Source of the DNA: an uncultured Bacteroidales bacterium
GTDB lineage: Bacteria; Bacteroidota; Bacteroidia; Bacteroidales; Muribaculaceae
Length of the DNA stretch: 64,000 nucleotides
Direction: 5' to 3'
NCBI GenBank assembly: GCA_900542185.1
Contig: UQMZ01000014.1
Location: 10,788-74,787 of the forward strand
Shown here piece after piece: positions 44,660-54,700 of this stretch; positions within the stretch are counted from its first letter, which is position 1, and the number at the start of each line of letters is the position of its first letter. Below the pieces are notes generated by a model. That model did no database searches and was not told the origin of the DNA. It worked only from the letters and a program-made list of their open reading frames with translations. The translations under genes and the position numbers were made by a program.

Positions 44660-44676
44660 TATAATAACGTATTATA
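44660..44676. promoter_or_regulatory. Inverted repeat TATAATA-ACG-TATTATA
   Basis: A perfect 7-bp dyad with a 3-bp spacer, 31 bp upstream of the GH43 start codon, in the gap after the ECF sigma gene. It could be an operator or part of an ECF-type promoter region. Confidence 0.4.
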
Positions 44677-44700
44677 AGGCAGGATATTCCCGGGTCGAGG

Positions 44701-45213
44701 TTATCCTATGGCCTGCAACGAGCATCTGATGATTCTACGTGCCAGATACAGCTGGTTGTTGACGGTGCGCAGTCCGAGGCTCATTTCTTCGGCGACATCG
44801 CCTGCGGTTTGATCTTCTAATTCGACTTTGCGGTAGATTATCTTGCGCTGAGGCGAAAGTTTCGAGATCTCGCGCATGAAGTTCCGTTCAAGTTCGCGGT
44901 AATGCACCTCATCCTCTACCAGGTTTGCCGACAAAGGCATCCGCTCCGAAACGGCAGTCTCGAGATTCTCCCTGCGGTAATATTTTCTGATGGAATCGAC
45001 TACAAGATTGCGCGCTATGGCATACAGCAGACAGCAGGAATGGCTGTTGATCTCAATCCTGTTCTCAAGCATTTTCATGAAGGCTTCCTGCGCCATATCC
45101 TCGGCACATTCTCCCATCGGAATGCGGCTCCTGAAATAATTGCACAAGTTATCGAAGTTTTTCTCGTAAAACTTCTCGAAGCTGATTTCATCTGTTGACA
45201 TCTCTGTCTGCAT
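44701..45213 (-). CDS. ECF-type RNA polymerase sigma factor
   Basis: 170 residues. Region 2 is visible in FEKFYEKNFDNLCNYFRSRI and CAEDMAQEAFMKML, with the -10 recognition run YAIARNLVVDSIRKYYR; region 4 follows with LSPQRKIIYRKVELEDQTAG and LGLRTVNNQLYLARRII. It fits the Bacteroidetes ECF group often paired with a FecR-like anti-sigma factor and a SusC-type receptor, but no anti-sigma gene is beside it. It is likely to control the GH43-GH95 pair or act elsewhere. A later start at the second Met (MSTDEISFEK) is possible. Confidence 0.88.
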   Translation of the reverse strand: MQTEMSTDEISFEKFYEKNFDNLCNYFRSRIPMGECAEDMAQEAFMKMLENRIEINSHSCCLLYAIARNLVVDSIRKYYRRENLETAVSERMPLSANLVEDEVHYRELERNFMREISKLSPQRKIIYRKVELEDQTAGDVAEEMSLGLRTVNNQLYLARRIIRCSLQAIG

Positions 45214-45537
45214 AGCGCTTGGTAGTGTTAAGGAACCCCTCCTTCTTACTTATGGGATTCTAGAGTTCTTCAGGTTTACACTAAGCCGAAATCACCCCGA
45301 CGAATAACATTGCCGACGGTTTGTTTCGGACATTGCAAAATTACCTAATTAATCTGTAATATTCCGTATAATTTGTTTACTAAATCATAAAATATGTTGC
45401 ATCATCGCCCATTTTGTTGCGCATTTGTTTCTATTTGTCTCATTATATCTTTTTGCCATGTCTCTTTATGTACTATTAAAAAAATTTTAGTACTTTTGCC
45501 ATGCTATATACCGAGAATACTTTAACCTAAAAAATAC
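45214..45537. other. Divergent intergenic region between sigma factor and esterase genes
   Basis: 324 bp, AT-rich. It holds a TAATTTTG box on the minus strand (45343-45336) for the sigma gene and TACTTTTG on the plus strand (45491-45498) for the esterase-like gene; neither has a TTG at the normal spacing. No reading frame or repeat stands out. Confidence 0.5.
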
Positions 45538-47154
45538 ATGAACACGAAACTCATTTTTTTAAGCTTGCTCGCAACGGCCATTGCCGGTAACGCAGCAGTC
45601 AAGCTTCCTGCCGTACTGAGCGACGGCGTGATACTCCAGCGCAATCAGCATGTCAGGATCTGGGGCACCGCCTCGCCCGGCGAAACGGTCAACGTAAAGA
45701 TAGGGAAACAGAAAGGCTCGGCCGTAGCCGATGCTTCCGGCAACTGGCTCGTTACTCTGAAACCCTTCAAAGCAGGTGGCCCTTATACCCTTACAGCCAA
45801 CGACGTGACTGTTTCCGACGTATTGTTCGGCGACTTATACCTCGGTTCGGGCCAAAGCAATATGGAACTCCCCGTCAGCCGCACACTCGATTTCTATGCT
45901 GATGAGGTGGCTAACTATAATAATGGCAACATCCGCGAGTTCAAGACCCCTAAGGAATATGCTTTCCATGGTCCACAGAAGGACGTAAAGGCTACACCAT
46001 GGAAGAAAGCCATTCCCGAAGATGCAAAACAGTTCGGTGCCTTGGTATATTTCATGGCCAAGGATCTGTACGAGCACAACGGCCACGTGCCTGTGGGCAT
46101 CGTAAATTCCAGTTGGGGCGGTTCCAAGATACAGACATGGCTCAGCGAGGAGGCGCTGCAGAATTATCCAGTGCTCCTGAACAGTCTGCGCATGGTGGAG
46201 GATGATGACTATCGCGCATCCCTATCCAAAGCCCAGCAGCGTGGCCAGTCTTTATGGTATGGCGTGGCCAACAACCTCGAATTAGGTAATACAGGCACTC
46301 TCCGCTGGAACGCACCGGCACTTGATGACAGCGATTGGCGGGAATACGACCTGCTCAGCACCGAATGGGGCAAACGGCCGGATGGATCTGCCATAAACGG
46401 CATACACTGGTTGCGCCGCCATTTCGATCTCCCTGCCGCACAAGCCGGCAAACCGGCCGAGCTGCGTCTCGGCTGCATAGTGGATGCCGACTCCGTTTTC
46501 ATCAACGGCAAGTTCGTGGGCTGGACAGCCTACCAGTATCCTCCCCGCATATATAAGGTTCCGGAAGGGCTTATGAAAGAGAAGGACAATGTAATCGCGA
46601 TACGTGTGCAGAGCAATTACGGAGCCCCACATGTGGTCACCGACAAGCCTCATAAGCTTATTTTCGACGACAAGTCGGAATATTCGCTTGAAGGCACCTG
46701 GAAACATCGCACAGGCATCGAGATGCCTTCCACGCCGGGGTCTAACGATTGGTTTCAGACGCCCTCGGTGCTTTACAACGGCATGATCGCTCCCATGCTC
46801 CATCTTCCTTTTCGAGGTGTGGTATGGTATCAGGGTGAATCGGACGTGGACATACGCCATCAATACACGGGCCTGATGAAATCGCTTGTCAAAGACTGGC
46901 GCAAGCAGTTCGACGACCCGGATATGCCTTTCTATATCGTTGAGCTTGCCGACTTTCTGCCCGAATCGGACGTATATGGCCGCAAGGCGTGGCAGGAAAT
47001 GCGAGACGCGCAGCGTCTCGCCGCCGACGAGACACCGCGCGTATACATTATCCGGAACGGAGACATCGGTGAATGGAACGACATCCATCCCCGCGACAAA
47101 AAGACACCGGGCACCCGCGTTTCCACCGCTATACAAAAAACACCAGCCCGCTGA
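45538..47154 (+). CDS. Sialate O-acetylesterase-like protein, C-terminally shortened
   Basis: 538 residues. The signal peptide (about 1-19) is followed by a beta domain and the SASA/SGNH esterase domain: the nucleophile is in LGSGQSNMELP (near residue 107), GGSKIQTWLS follows, and the Asp/His pair is in EWNDIHPRDKK near the end. A galactose-binding-like insert (about residues 255-370, with VFINGKFVGWTAYQYPPRIY) splits the domain, as usual. The family normally continues past the DIHP motif for a last helix and often a further domain; here the protein ends 21 residues later, inside a terminator hairpin. The triad is present, so activity is possible. Confidence 0.8.
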   Translation: MNTKLIFLSLLATAIAGNAAVKLPAVLSDGVILQRNQHVRIWGTASPGETVNVKIGKQKGSAVADASGNWLVTLKPFKAGGPYTLTANDVTVSDVLFGDLYLGSGQSNMELPVSRTLDFYADEVANYNNGNIREFKTPKEYAFHGPQKDVKATPWKKAIPEDAKQFGALVYFMAKDLYEHNGHVPVGIVNSSWGGSKIQTWLSEEALQNYPVLLNSLRMVEDDDYRASLSKAQQRGQSLWYGVANNLELGNTGTLRWNAPALDDSDWREYDLLSTEWGKRPDGSAINGIHWLRRHFDLPAAQAGKPAELRLGCIVDADSVFINGKFVGWTAYQYPPRIYKVPEGLMKEKDNVIAIRVQSNYGAPHVVTDKPHKLIFDDKSEYSLEGTWKHRTGIEMPSTPGSNDWFQTPSVLYNGMIAPMLHLPFRGVVWYQGESDVDIRHQYTGLMKSLVKDWRKQFDDPDMPFYIVELADFLPESDVYGRKAWQEMRDAQRLAADETPRVYIIRNGDIGEWNDIHPRDKKTPGTRVSTAIQKTPAR

Positions 47155-47203
47155 CGGGCGGGCTGGTTCGGGGTGCGGCCTTTCAGGTCGCACTTATTTT
47201 TTA
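47143..47203 (+). terminator. Double hairpin terminator at the end of the esterase-like gene
   Basis: First stem CCAGCCCGC/GCGGGCTGG (47143-47166) has the TGA stop codon of the upstream gene in its loop. Second stem GTGCGGCC/GGTCGCAC (47172-47192) is followed by TTATTTTTTAT, a standard intrinsic terminator. Confidence 0.8.
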
Positions 47204-47211
47204 TCCTGATA

Positions 47212-48804
47212 TTACTTCAACACCTTCTTAACCTTGACGGTGCCGTCGCTCAGCTTGTTGCAGCATAGCACCACGCCCTTTACGGTATCGGGGTTCTGCA
47301 CCTTCAGGCCGTCGACAGTATAATAGCTGCTCTCCTGCACAGATGCCTCGGCATTCACCGACTGGATGGCGGAGCCTGCCGTTCCATAGATATCGAGTTC
47401 TGCCATCGAGCCATACTCGCCCGACAGAGCCTCGAGCTTCACATAACGGGCATCGGTTTCGGGGAATGTGACGCGGGTCCAGTAAGGCATCCAGTCACCC
47501 TCCGACACTGTGGTCCAGTTCTGACCGTCAACGCTTACCTGAAAACGATATTCGCGGTATAGACCGTTCAGCGAATGGTCATTGCGCGGAGTCGACAGGT
47601 AAGCGTTTATTTTGTTCACCTTACCCATGTCTACCACTACATAGTGAGGAGCCTCGGCAGCGCCGTCCTTCCACTTTGTGTGCCAGATCGTGCCGAGATC
47701 ACCGTCCAGGATATTGCTGGCGGGTGCTTTCTCGCCTACCGTCTCTTCGCTGCTGACGTCACTGACTATCCAGCCGGTACGGTCCAGCTTGTCGGGATAC
47801 TGATGCTCGCGCCATTCGCCGGTGGCGAAATTGATGTCGAACACGGGGCGGTATGTGAAGTCACATCCGGTCTCCGTGAACGATATCGGGAATATGATGG
47901 TCTTGGACCGAGGGAGGTCAGGATCCTGCCAGCGGTCGCCTACATACAGGTATGTGGTCTGCTTCGAACCCTCTATCTTAAGTATGGAAGCGGCCTGCGT
48001 GTCGTACGCCACGCCGTTGCCTATCTGTTTAAGTCCGCTCCAGCCTTTGGTCAGGTCGTCGGTGTACGACAGCTTGCAGGGATTGGGATCCCAGCCCGAG
48101 CATGCCGACGACAGCATGTAGTAACGGCCGTTGTGCTTCACTATTGCCGGTGCCTCGCGGCGCTGGCCCTGGAACAGCACGGTCTTCTCCACGGCCAACA
48201 GATAGTCGTCGCTCAGCCTGAACAGTCCCAAGTTGGTGTTCTCGTCGGTGGTCGAGATAAAATATGCGGTGCCGTCATCGTCGACATACACGTTACAGTC
48301 GCGGCTCTTGGTGTCCAGAGGACGACCGCCCCATACGTACTCGTAGTCGCCGTTGATCTTGTCGCACTGGAACACACCGGCTTCCGAAGCACCGTAGTTC
48401 GAAGCCTCCCAATGGCACCATACCACATACTTGCCTGTCTTCGGATTTTTCATGAGTTTCGGACGCTCTATCATACGGTCGGTGCCGAGCGACGCGTGGG
48501 TCTTGCCGTTGGCTATGATCTTGTTCTCGAATTTCCAATGCACCAGGTCGGGCGACGAATACATGTTCACGTCAGGGTTCCACGTCTTGCTGCGGTCTTC
48601 ACCGATCATATAGAACCGGCCGTTCTCTATCAGGAACCCGGCACCATGTGCCTGTACCGTGTTGCCGCTCTCGTCCGTCCAGATGTGACCGTTCTCTATG
48701 GTCACCCATTCATCCTGCATTCCCGTGGTGTCGTCGGCCATCATGGCAACTGACGTCCCCGCCAATGCCAATACACTCAACATCATTCCTTCATACATCT
48801 TCAT
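47212..48804 (-). CDS. GH43-like beta-propeller enzyme with discoidin domain
   Basis: 530 residues. Signal peptide, then a propeller with NTVQAHGAGFLIENGRFYMI, MIERPKLMKNPKTGKYVVW, RDCNVYVDDDGTAYFIS and EAPAIVKHNGRYYMLSS; this set resembles the galactan beta-1,3-galactosidase-like branch of GH43 (subfamilies 24 and 34). Residues about 350-480 form an F5/8 type C (CBM32-like) discoidin domain (NILDGDLGTIWHTKW, ARYVKLEALSG). The end, YYTVDGLKV followed by GTVKVKKVLK, resembles the short C-terminal tails seen on other exported proteins in this window. It is downstream of the GH105-DUF2264 gene on the same strand. Confidence 0.82.
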   Translation of the reverse strand: MKMYEGMMLSVLALAGTSVAMMADDTTGMQDEWVTIENGHIWTDESGNTVQAHGAGFLIENGRFYMIGEDRSKTWNPDVNMYSSPDLVHWKFENKIIANGKTHASLGTDRMIERPKLMKNPKTGKYVVWCHWEASNYGASEAGVFQCDKINGDYEYVWGGRPLDTKSRDCNVYVDDDGTAYFISTTDENTNLGLFRLSDDYLLAVEKTVLFQGQRREAPAIVKHNGRYYMLSSACSGWDPNPCKLSYTDDLTKGWSGLKQIGNGVAYDTQAASILKIEGSKQTTYLYVGDRWQDPDLPRSKTIIFPISFTETGCDFTYRPVFDINFATGEWREHQYPDKLDRTGWIVSDVSSEETVGEKAPASNILDGDLGTIWHTKWKDGAAEAPHYVVVDMGKVNKINAYLSTPRNDHSLNGLYREYRFQVSVDGQNWTTVSEGDWMPYWTRVTFPETDARYVKLEALSGEYGSMAELDIYGTAGSAIQSVNAEASVQESSYYTVDGLKVQNPDTVKGVVLCCNKLSDGTVKVKKVLK

Positions 48805-48868
48805 GATATCAGTGATTTAATCTGTTGTTCTTATTGCTTTCCAATATCTAATATCTGCTATCTATTAA

Positions 48869-51178
48869 CTAAAAGAGGTCCCACGTCCTGATGTCGTCCT
48901 TCCAGTGGTGGTCCTTGGGGAAGGGATCTCCGTTCCACGCCTTGACCTGGGTCCAGGGCTGCGCCGCGTCGGTCCAGAAGGGATGGGTGGCCGGCAGACC
49001 TAACGGCATGAACGCCAGCGAGGTCATGTACAGCGATCCGTTGTTGGTGTACCAGTCGGCCACGTTGGGCTGACGGCCCGCGAAACCGATGGTGAGGTAT
49101 CCCTTTTCGTTGAAGTTCTCCTTGCCGTCGAACATCCTGTGCATCACCGCGGTAAGCGCAGCCCTGGCCTGTCCGTTGCCGACGCCTTCGGGTAGCTTGC
49201 CGTACCATGCCATCAGCGCCAAGGGCTGCATGCAGGCCATGCGATAGGGTATCGAGCGGCCGAACACCGGGAACGTGCCTTCAGGCGAGATAAGCCTTTC
49301 GAGCACTATGGCGAATTTCTGCGTACGCTTCAGCGCGCGGTCGTAGTATTTCTTGTAGTCTATACGGGTATATATGCCCGATTCCTTCATGTTCTGCAGC
49401 GTCTCCAGGTACATGGGATGGAATACGAAACTGGAATAGTAGTCGAAGGCAAAGCTGGGGCCGTCGGCATACCATCCGTCGCCGGTGTACCATTCCTCGG
49501 TCTTGCGTATTGCGGAATTCACTCTGTATTCGTCGCACTGCGCGCCGATCTTGCCGAGAAAACTCTCGATGGTCGACGAGAAAAGCAGCCAGTTGGTGTA
49601 AGGGGGATCCACCCGGCGCAGCTGGGTGAATTCCTCCACATACCGTTTCTTAGTCAGCGAATCGAGGGGCACCCAGAGAGCGTCGTAACCGCGTATCAGA
49701 CTCTCGGCCACATACGCGGCGTCCACCAAAGCCTGCCCGTGGCCACGCCACAGCAGATAGTCGGTACTTTCGGGATCCACCGCGTTCTTGTATGCCTTCA
49801 GCGCCCATTCGCGCAGCTGCGCACGCTTGGCCGATTCCTCGGTGCCGTCGTCGGGCAGCGACAGCCAGGGCGCAAGGCCGGCCATCAGACGACCGAAGCA
49901 TTCCATGTATGTCACGCGCTTGTCGCGGCCGTCCCAGTTGGGACTGACCTCCACCAGCATGTTCTTCTGGAGGTTGCCCTCGGCCATGTTGCTCAGCACG
50001 GGAGCAGCCATCTGATAAGCCAGATCCACCCAGTATGCGCGATCCTGATTCTGATTACGCTCCTGATTGCGCACCCATTCGGATGCGGCGAGCAGCCACG
50101 CGCCTGTACCGAAATTGGAGGTGGACTTACGGTCTACCACCTGTCCGGGTATGGCCTTCTCGCCGATGGGCTGCACATACCCTATCGAGCCGTCCTTCTG
50201 CATGGCGGTATTGTACAGATAATCCATACCCTTTTCGGCTGCGGCAAGATATTTCGGGTCCTTCAGTATGCCGTTGTTCACACCCCACAGCAGTCCGTAT
50301 GTGAAGAATGCGGTGCCCGATGTCTCGGGGCCGGGAGCGTGTTCGGGATCGAGCATGGAGCGCGTCCACCAGCCGCCGGGCTGCTGACACGACACCACCG
50401 CATCGGCCAATTTTACATATTTGTTCTCGAAGAACTTGCGGTGCTTCCAGTTGGCGGGTACATCCGCCAGCACCTTGGCCAGTCCGGCAAGAACCCAGCC
50501 GTCGCCACGCGCCCAGAAGTCCTTCTTGCCGTTCACGCTCTTGTGCTTGGGATACACATACTTGCCGTCGCGGAAGTACAGTCCTGTCTCCGGGTCGAGC
50601 ATGATGGAGTCGCTGACCAGGATGTATTCATACAGCTTGTCCAGGTATTTCTGATTGCGGGTGATATTGTACATCTTGGTCATTACAGGCATCACCATAT
50701 AGAGACCGTCGGCCCACCACCAGTAGTCGTTCTGCGGAGTCGACATCTGGTATTCCATCACCTCTTTGGCGCGGCGTATGTATCTGTCGTCGGGCAGGAT
50801 GTTGTAGAGGTCGGCGTAAGTCTGGAAGCATATCTGCCAGTCGCCGAACATCACATGGTCCTCGTCCTCGCCGTATGTGGCGTATTTCCACTTGCTTCTG
50901 TCGGTGCCCTTGGCGCCTTTCCACTCGTTGTGCTCGGCCCATTTCCGGGAATAATCCAGGAAATCCTGATTGCCGGTCAGCCTGTAGGCCTCCATGTTGC
51001 CGGTGTGGTATGCGGCGTTGTCCCAGAATGCCCTGCATTCCGGCGGATTGTTCTTCTGCCATTGGGTGTTCACCTTCTCAATGGCACGGCGTGTCTCCTG
51101 CGCTGTCGGCAGCTTCGCCGACGCCGTGCCGCATACCGCCGCGGCAATCAGCACGCCTGTAGTGATTCTTATGTTCAT
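48869..51178 (-). CDS. GH105-DUF2264 (GH154) fusion enzyme
   Basis: 769 residues. After a signal peptide, residues 25-375 form an (alpha/alpha)6 barrel of the GH88/GH105 unsaturated uronyl hydrolase type (WKYATYGEDEDHVMFGDWQI, NDYWWWADGLYMVMPVM, GKKDFWARGDGWVLAGLA, GPETSGTAFFTYGL). Residues 385-769 match DUF2264, now GH154, which includes beta-glucuronidases (ERNMLVEV-like NMLVEVSPNWDG, DYLLWRGHGQALVDAAY, WYTGDGWYADGPSFAFDYY). Both halves would act on uronic acid ends of plant glycans. It begins 71 bp after the regulator's HTH fragment and leads into the GH43-like gene. Confidence 0.86.
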   Translation of the reverse strand: MNIRITTGVLIAAAVCGTASAKLPTAQETRRAIEKVNTQWQKNNPPECRAFWDNAAYHTGNMEAYRLTGNQDFLDYSRKWAEHNEWKGAKGTDRSKWKYATYGEDEDHVMFGDWQICFQTYADLYNILPDDRYIRRAKEVMEYQMSTPQNDYWWWADGLYMVMPVMTKMYNITRNQKYLDKLYEYILVSDSIMLDPETGLYFRDGKYVYPKHKSVNGKKDFWARGDGWVLAGLAKVLADVPANWKHRKFFENKYVKLADAVVSCQQPGGWWTRSMLDPEHAPGPETSGTAFFTYGLLWGVNNGILKDPKYLAAAEKGMDYLYNTAMQKDGSIGYVQPIGEKAIPGQVVDRKSTSNFGTGAWLLAASEWVRNQERNQNQDRAYWVDLAYQMAAPVLSNMAEGNLQKNMLVEVSPNWDGRDKRVTYMECFGRLMAGLAPWLSLPDDGTEESAKRAQLREWALKAYKNAVDPESTDYLLWRGHGQALVDAAYVAESLIRGYDALWVPLDSLTKKRYVEEFTQLRRVDPPYTNWLLFSSTIESFLGKIGAQCDEYRVNSAIRKTEEWYTGDGWYADGPSFAFDYYSSFVFHPMYLETLQNMKESGIYTRIDYKKYYDRALKRTQKFAIVLERLISPEGTFPVFGRSIPYRMACMQPLALMAWYGKLPEGVGNGQARAALTAVMHRMFDGKENFNEKGYLTIGFAGRQPNVADWYTNNGSLYMTSLAFMPLGLPATHPFWTDAAQPWTQVKAWNGDPFPKDHHWKDDIRTWDLF

Positions 51179-51249
51179 GATATAGGATAGTTAGTTAGAT
51201 GTCCTTGTATGTAATATGGTTGATACTTTTTATGATTTTGTTGCCCGTG

Positions 51250-51711
51250 TCATTTTTGACTTTCGTCCCGCAGGCCGTTCATATATTCCGAAGGAGTCAT
51301 GCCGAACTCCTTCTTGAATACCTTGTTGAAAGAGCTGTGGCTTCCGAATCCCGTCTGGTATGCGATGTCGCTGATGGAGTATTTACGGGTCTTCAGCAGT
51401 TCCACGGCCTTTTCCATACGGACGTGACGCACATACTCGTTCGGACTGATCTGCAGGAGTGCCGTCACCTTACGATAAAGTGTCGAGTTACTCATGCAGA
51501 ATTTATCCGCCAGATACCCTACCGACAATTCCTCGTTGTCTATGTTGTCGCTCACTATCTCAAACAGCTTGTCAAGGAATTGCTTGTCGAGTACTGTAAG
51601 GTTTTTGGTTACTTCTGTCGGGTCGTCCGATATTGAGTCATTGCCGGCGTTCGGCACCTCTTTTGTATCTGCTTGTATATCAGCATCTTCCACCCCCCCC
51701 CGATTCTGCAT
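51250..51711 (-). CDS. AraC-type DNA-binding end of the hybrid regulator, out of frame
   Basis: 153 codons in a frame shifted from the upstream sensor gene. The first 50 residues are linker-like (Asp/Glu/Asn-rich). The rest is a complete AraC/XylS helix-turn-helix pair: EELSVGYLADKFCMSNSTLYRKV, then YSISDIAYQTGFGSHSSFNKVFKKEFGMTPSEYM. In hybrid two-component systems this domain is fused to the receiver; here the link is broken at the G9 run. An internal ATG could start it alone, but no promoter or ribosome site is evident, so as drawn it is probably not made as a separate protein. Confidence 0.8.
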   Translation of the reverse strand: MQNRGGVEDADIQADTKEVPNAGNDSISDDPTEVTKNLTVLDKQFLDKLFEIVSDNIDNEELSVGYLADKFCMSNSTLYRKVTALLQISPNEYVRHVRMEKAVELLKTRKYSISDIAYQTGFGSHSSFNKVFKKEFGMTPSEYMNGLRDESQK

Positions 51712-54700
51712 ATTGCATAGACGGCACCTGCTTCATCAGATATTCCGACATACGCCGGCGTGTCATTATCAGATTGTGTATCCTGGATTTCAGCAATTTA
51801 CTGCTGAAGGGCTTGGTGATGTATGAATCGGCGCCGGATTCGTATCCGGTCTCTTTGTCGTCTATGGAATCCTTGGCCGTAAGCAGAATGATGGGGATAT
51901 GGCTTGTCACCAGCTCCCCCTTGAGCGACCGGCACATCGATATGCCGTCCATCTCCGGCATCATGATGTCCGAGATTATGATGTCGGGCATCTCCTCCGT
52001 GGCCAAACGCATACCCTCCAGTCCGTTGTGCGCCTGTATTATGTCGGCCTCGTCAGCCAGAGTATTGGCTATATATTCACGGATGTCGTCGTTGTCCTCC
52101 ACCACAAGTATCTTTCTGCGGGCGTTTTCCGATGCGGTTGTATCTTCACTTCCGTCTCCCGCATCCGCCTTGGGTCCGTTCACGGTCAATGATATCTGCT
52201 GGTCTTCAAAGTGCAATGCATCCGGATAAGTCTCGTCGGTATCCAGAGTGAGGGTGAACGTAGAGCCTTTACCCTCCTGCGAGTCTACGGTCAGCGATGC
52301 ATGATGCAGGTCGGCCAGTTGCTTCACCAAGGCCAGTCCGATGCCGGTACCCGATGCCTGGTGCTCGCCGCCGGCCTGATAATACCGGTCGAAGATGAGA
52401 GTCTGCGCCTTGCTCGAGATTCCATAGCCGGTGTCAGAGACAACGATGCGTGTACGCCGCTTGCCGGTGGCGTCCGTTTCGGTGTGTATGCCGAAAGTGA
52501 TATTGCCCTTCGGCGTATATTTCACGGCGTTGCTGGCCAGGTTGTTGATGATTATGGTCAGCATCTCCGGGTCGATATACATGTCGGGCGAATCGGGTTC
52601 TATGTCGAGCACTATCTCCGTGTTCGGATTGCGGTTCAGTTCCTTGAAGCGCAATCCGATTTCTCTCAGCAGATTGGCCGGATTGCCCATACGCACGTTC
52701 AGCCGGCGGTTCTGGGTCTCCGTCTTGCGGAATTCAAGAATCCCGTTAATCAGCGTCATCAGCTGTTCCGCGCTGTTGTGCATCACCTGGAGCTTGTACG
52801 AGAACTTCTGCGGCAGCGACGGGTCGGACACCATATCCTCCAGCGGCCCCATTATCAGAGTCAGCGGTGTACGCAGCTCGTGCGTCACGTTGGTATAGAA
52901 ACGTAACCGTTCTTCGGTCAGGGCCTGTCCCGCGCTGATGCGCTCCCCTTGCAGCGCCAGTTCGCGCTGCATCCTGATGCGGTGCCGTATCAGAGTGTAT
53001 ATCCAGTAGCAGAACGCTCCTGCCAGCAGCACGTATATGCACTTGGCCCACCATGTCAGCCATATCGGCGGAGTCACGACTATTGTCATTATCTCCATCG
53101 GTTCGCTCCATTCTCCGTTCGACAGTCTCTGGCGCACCATAAAGCGGTATGTACCCGGATCGACGTCGGTGTATGTCACTGAATTATTGCCGGGTGAATA
53201 TACCCAGCTCTGGTCCAGTCCCTCAAGTTTGCACGAGAATTCGGAATGCATCATGGCGGCCAGGTCCTGGATGGCGAAAGTCACGGTGAACGTGCTTTCG
53301 TTGTACGGTATCCTGGCTTCACCGTCTGTCACAGGTATCTCGCGCCCGTTGTACGGTTCCACGCCGTGCCCCCAGGCCTTGACGCCGGTGGCCACCACCT
53401 TGTGTGTCTGCTCTATGTCATTCGGCAGCATGGGGCGTATCTTCACAAGCGCCGTTTCCGACGGGAAATATATGTCGCCGTTCACATTGCTGGCCGATGC
53501 GCCGACACAGTATGCCCCGCTCCGGTCCGTCATATATCCTGTATATATGGACACCTTCTCGTTGTTCGGGTCTATTCTCAGCACTTCGCGCACTGCACTG
53601 GCCCAGATGTATCCCCTGCTGTCCTGCGCCAGCGACATGATGTGCGATATCTTGACGTCGTCCACTTCTCCCACGCGATGGTATTTGCGGATGTCGCCGT
53701 TGTCGAAACGCACCAGTCCGGCCGATGTCGCCGCCCATGTGCCGTGATTACGGTCATGGATTATATGGTTCACGGTATTGCTGGGAAATTTCGTGCGTTC
53801 TTCATGATGGGCCAGCAGTCGGCCATCGGCTCCGAATATGTATATGCCGCGTCCGAACATGCCGAGCCACATCCTGCCGCGGCTGTCGAAACTGATGCTG
53901 TTCACCATCTTGTCGGCCAGAGCTCTGTTGACGCCTGCGATTTCTTCGGCCACAGGGGCGGCACCTTGCCGGCGCGCGGTGTACAGTCCGTGATCCGTCC
54001 CGATATAAACGTCTCCTTTATATATGGTAAGCGTACATACCTTCCCCGCCACTCCCTGAACGGTCTGCCATGCGCCTGACCGGGTGTCGTACACCAATAC
54101 ACCGTTCTCGTGCGTGCCAACCCATATCCGGCCGTTGTCGGAATCGGCCGCGACGCTGCTGATGAACGACGTGGCGCCACCGTCAATACCCGGCAGCTGA
54201 ATTTCATGCTCCCCGTTGCCGGCTGCATCAAGCCTGATTATACTGCGGTCGGACCCAACCCATACGTTACCGGACGAATCGGCAGTAACGGCCCATGCCG
54301 GATTGGGCTGCCCCCTGTCGTTAAGGAATCTCATGGGCGATATCATCGGAGGTATGTGGCTGATGAAGTCCATGCCCGTACGGTATTTGCCCAGCCATAC
54401 GTTGCCGTAAGAGTCTTCGAATATGCTCCATACGAACGATGTCGACGACCCGTCGGATATATCGTTGACCGGCAATGACGTGAACGATACGGACGCAATG
54501 TCGGTGAAGGCGTTGCCGCGGATGTCCAGTATGCTGACGCCCTGACGCGAGGTGGCGAACCACAACGTGCCGTCGCCGCGCATATATATGGAATGTATGG
54601 AGCCGGCGCCTATCGACCTGGGATTGGCGGGGTCGTGCACGAATTTCACTATTCGGCCGGTGGAGGGGCTGTACATGGCCGCTCCCTTATCGGTGCCTAT

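Noticed and set aside
49418..51190. 590-codon frame antisense to the GH105-DUF2264 gene
   Set aside because: No signal, motif or promoter; the sense gene is a clear two-domain enzyme.
51250..51711. Independent AraC-family regulator gene
   Set aside because: Its N-terminus is the ordinary HTCS linker and it starts inside the upstream coding region at the G9 run; it is the tail of the hybrid regulator.
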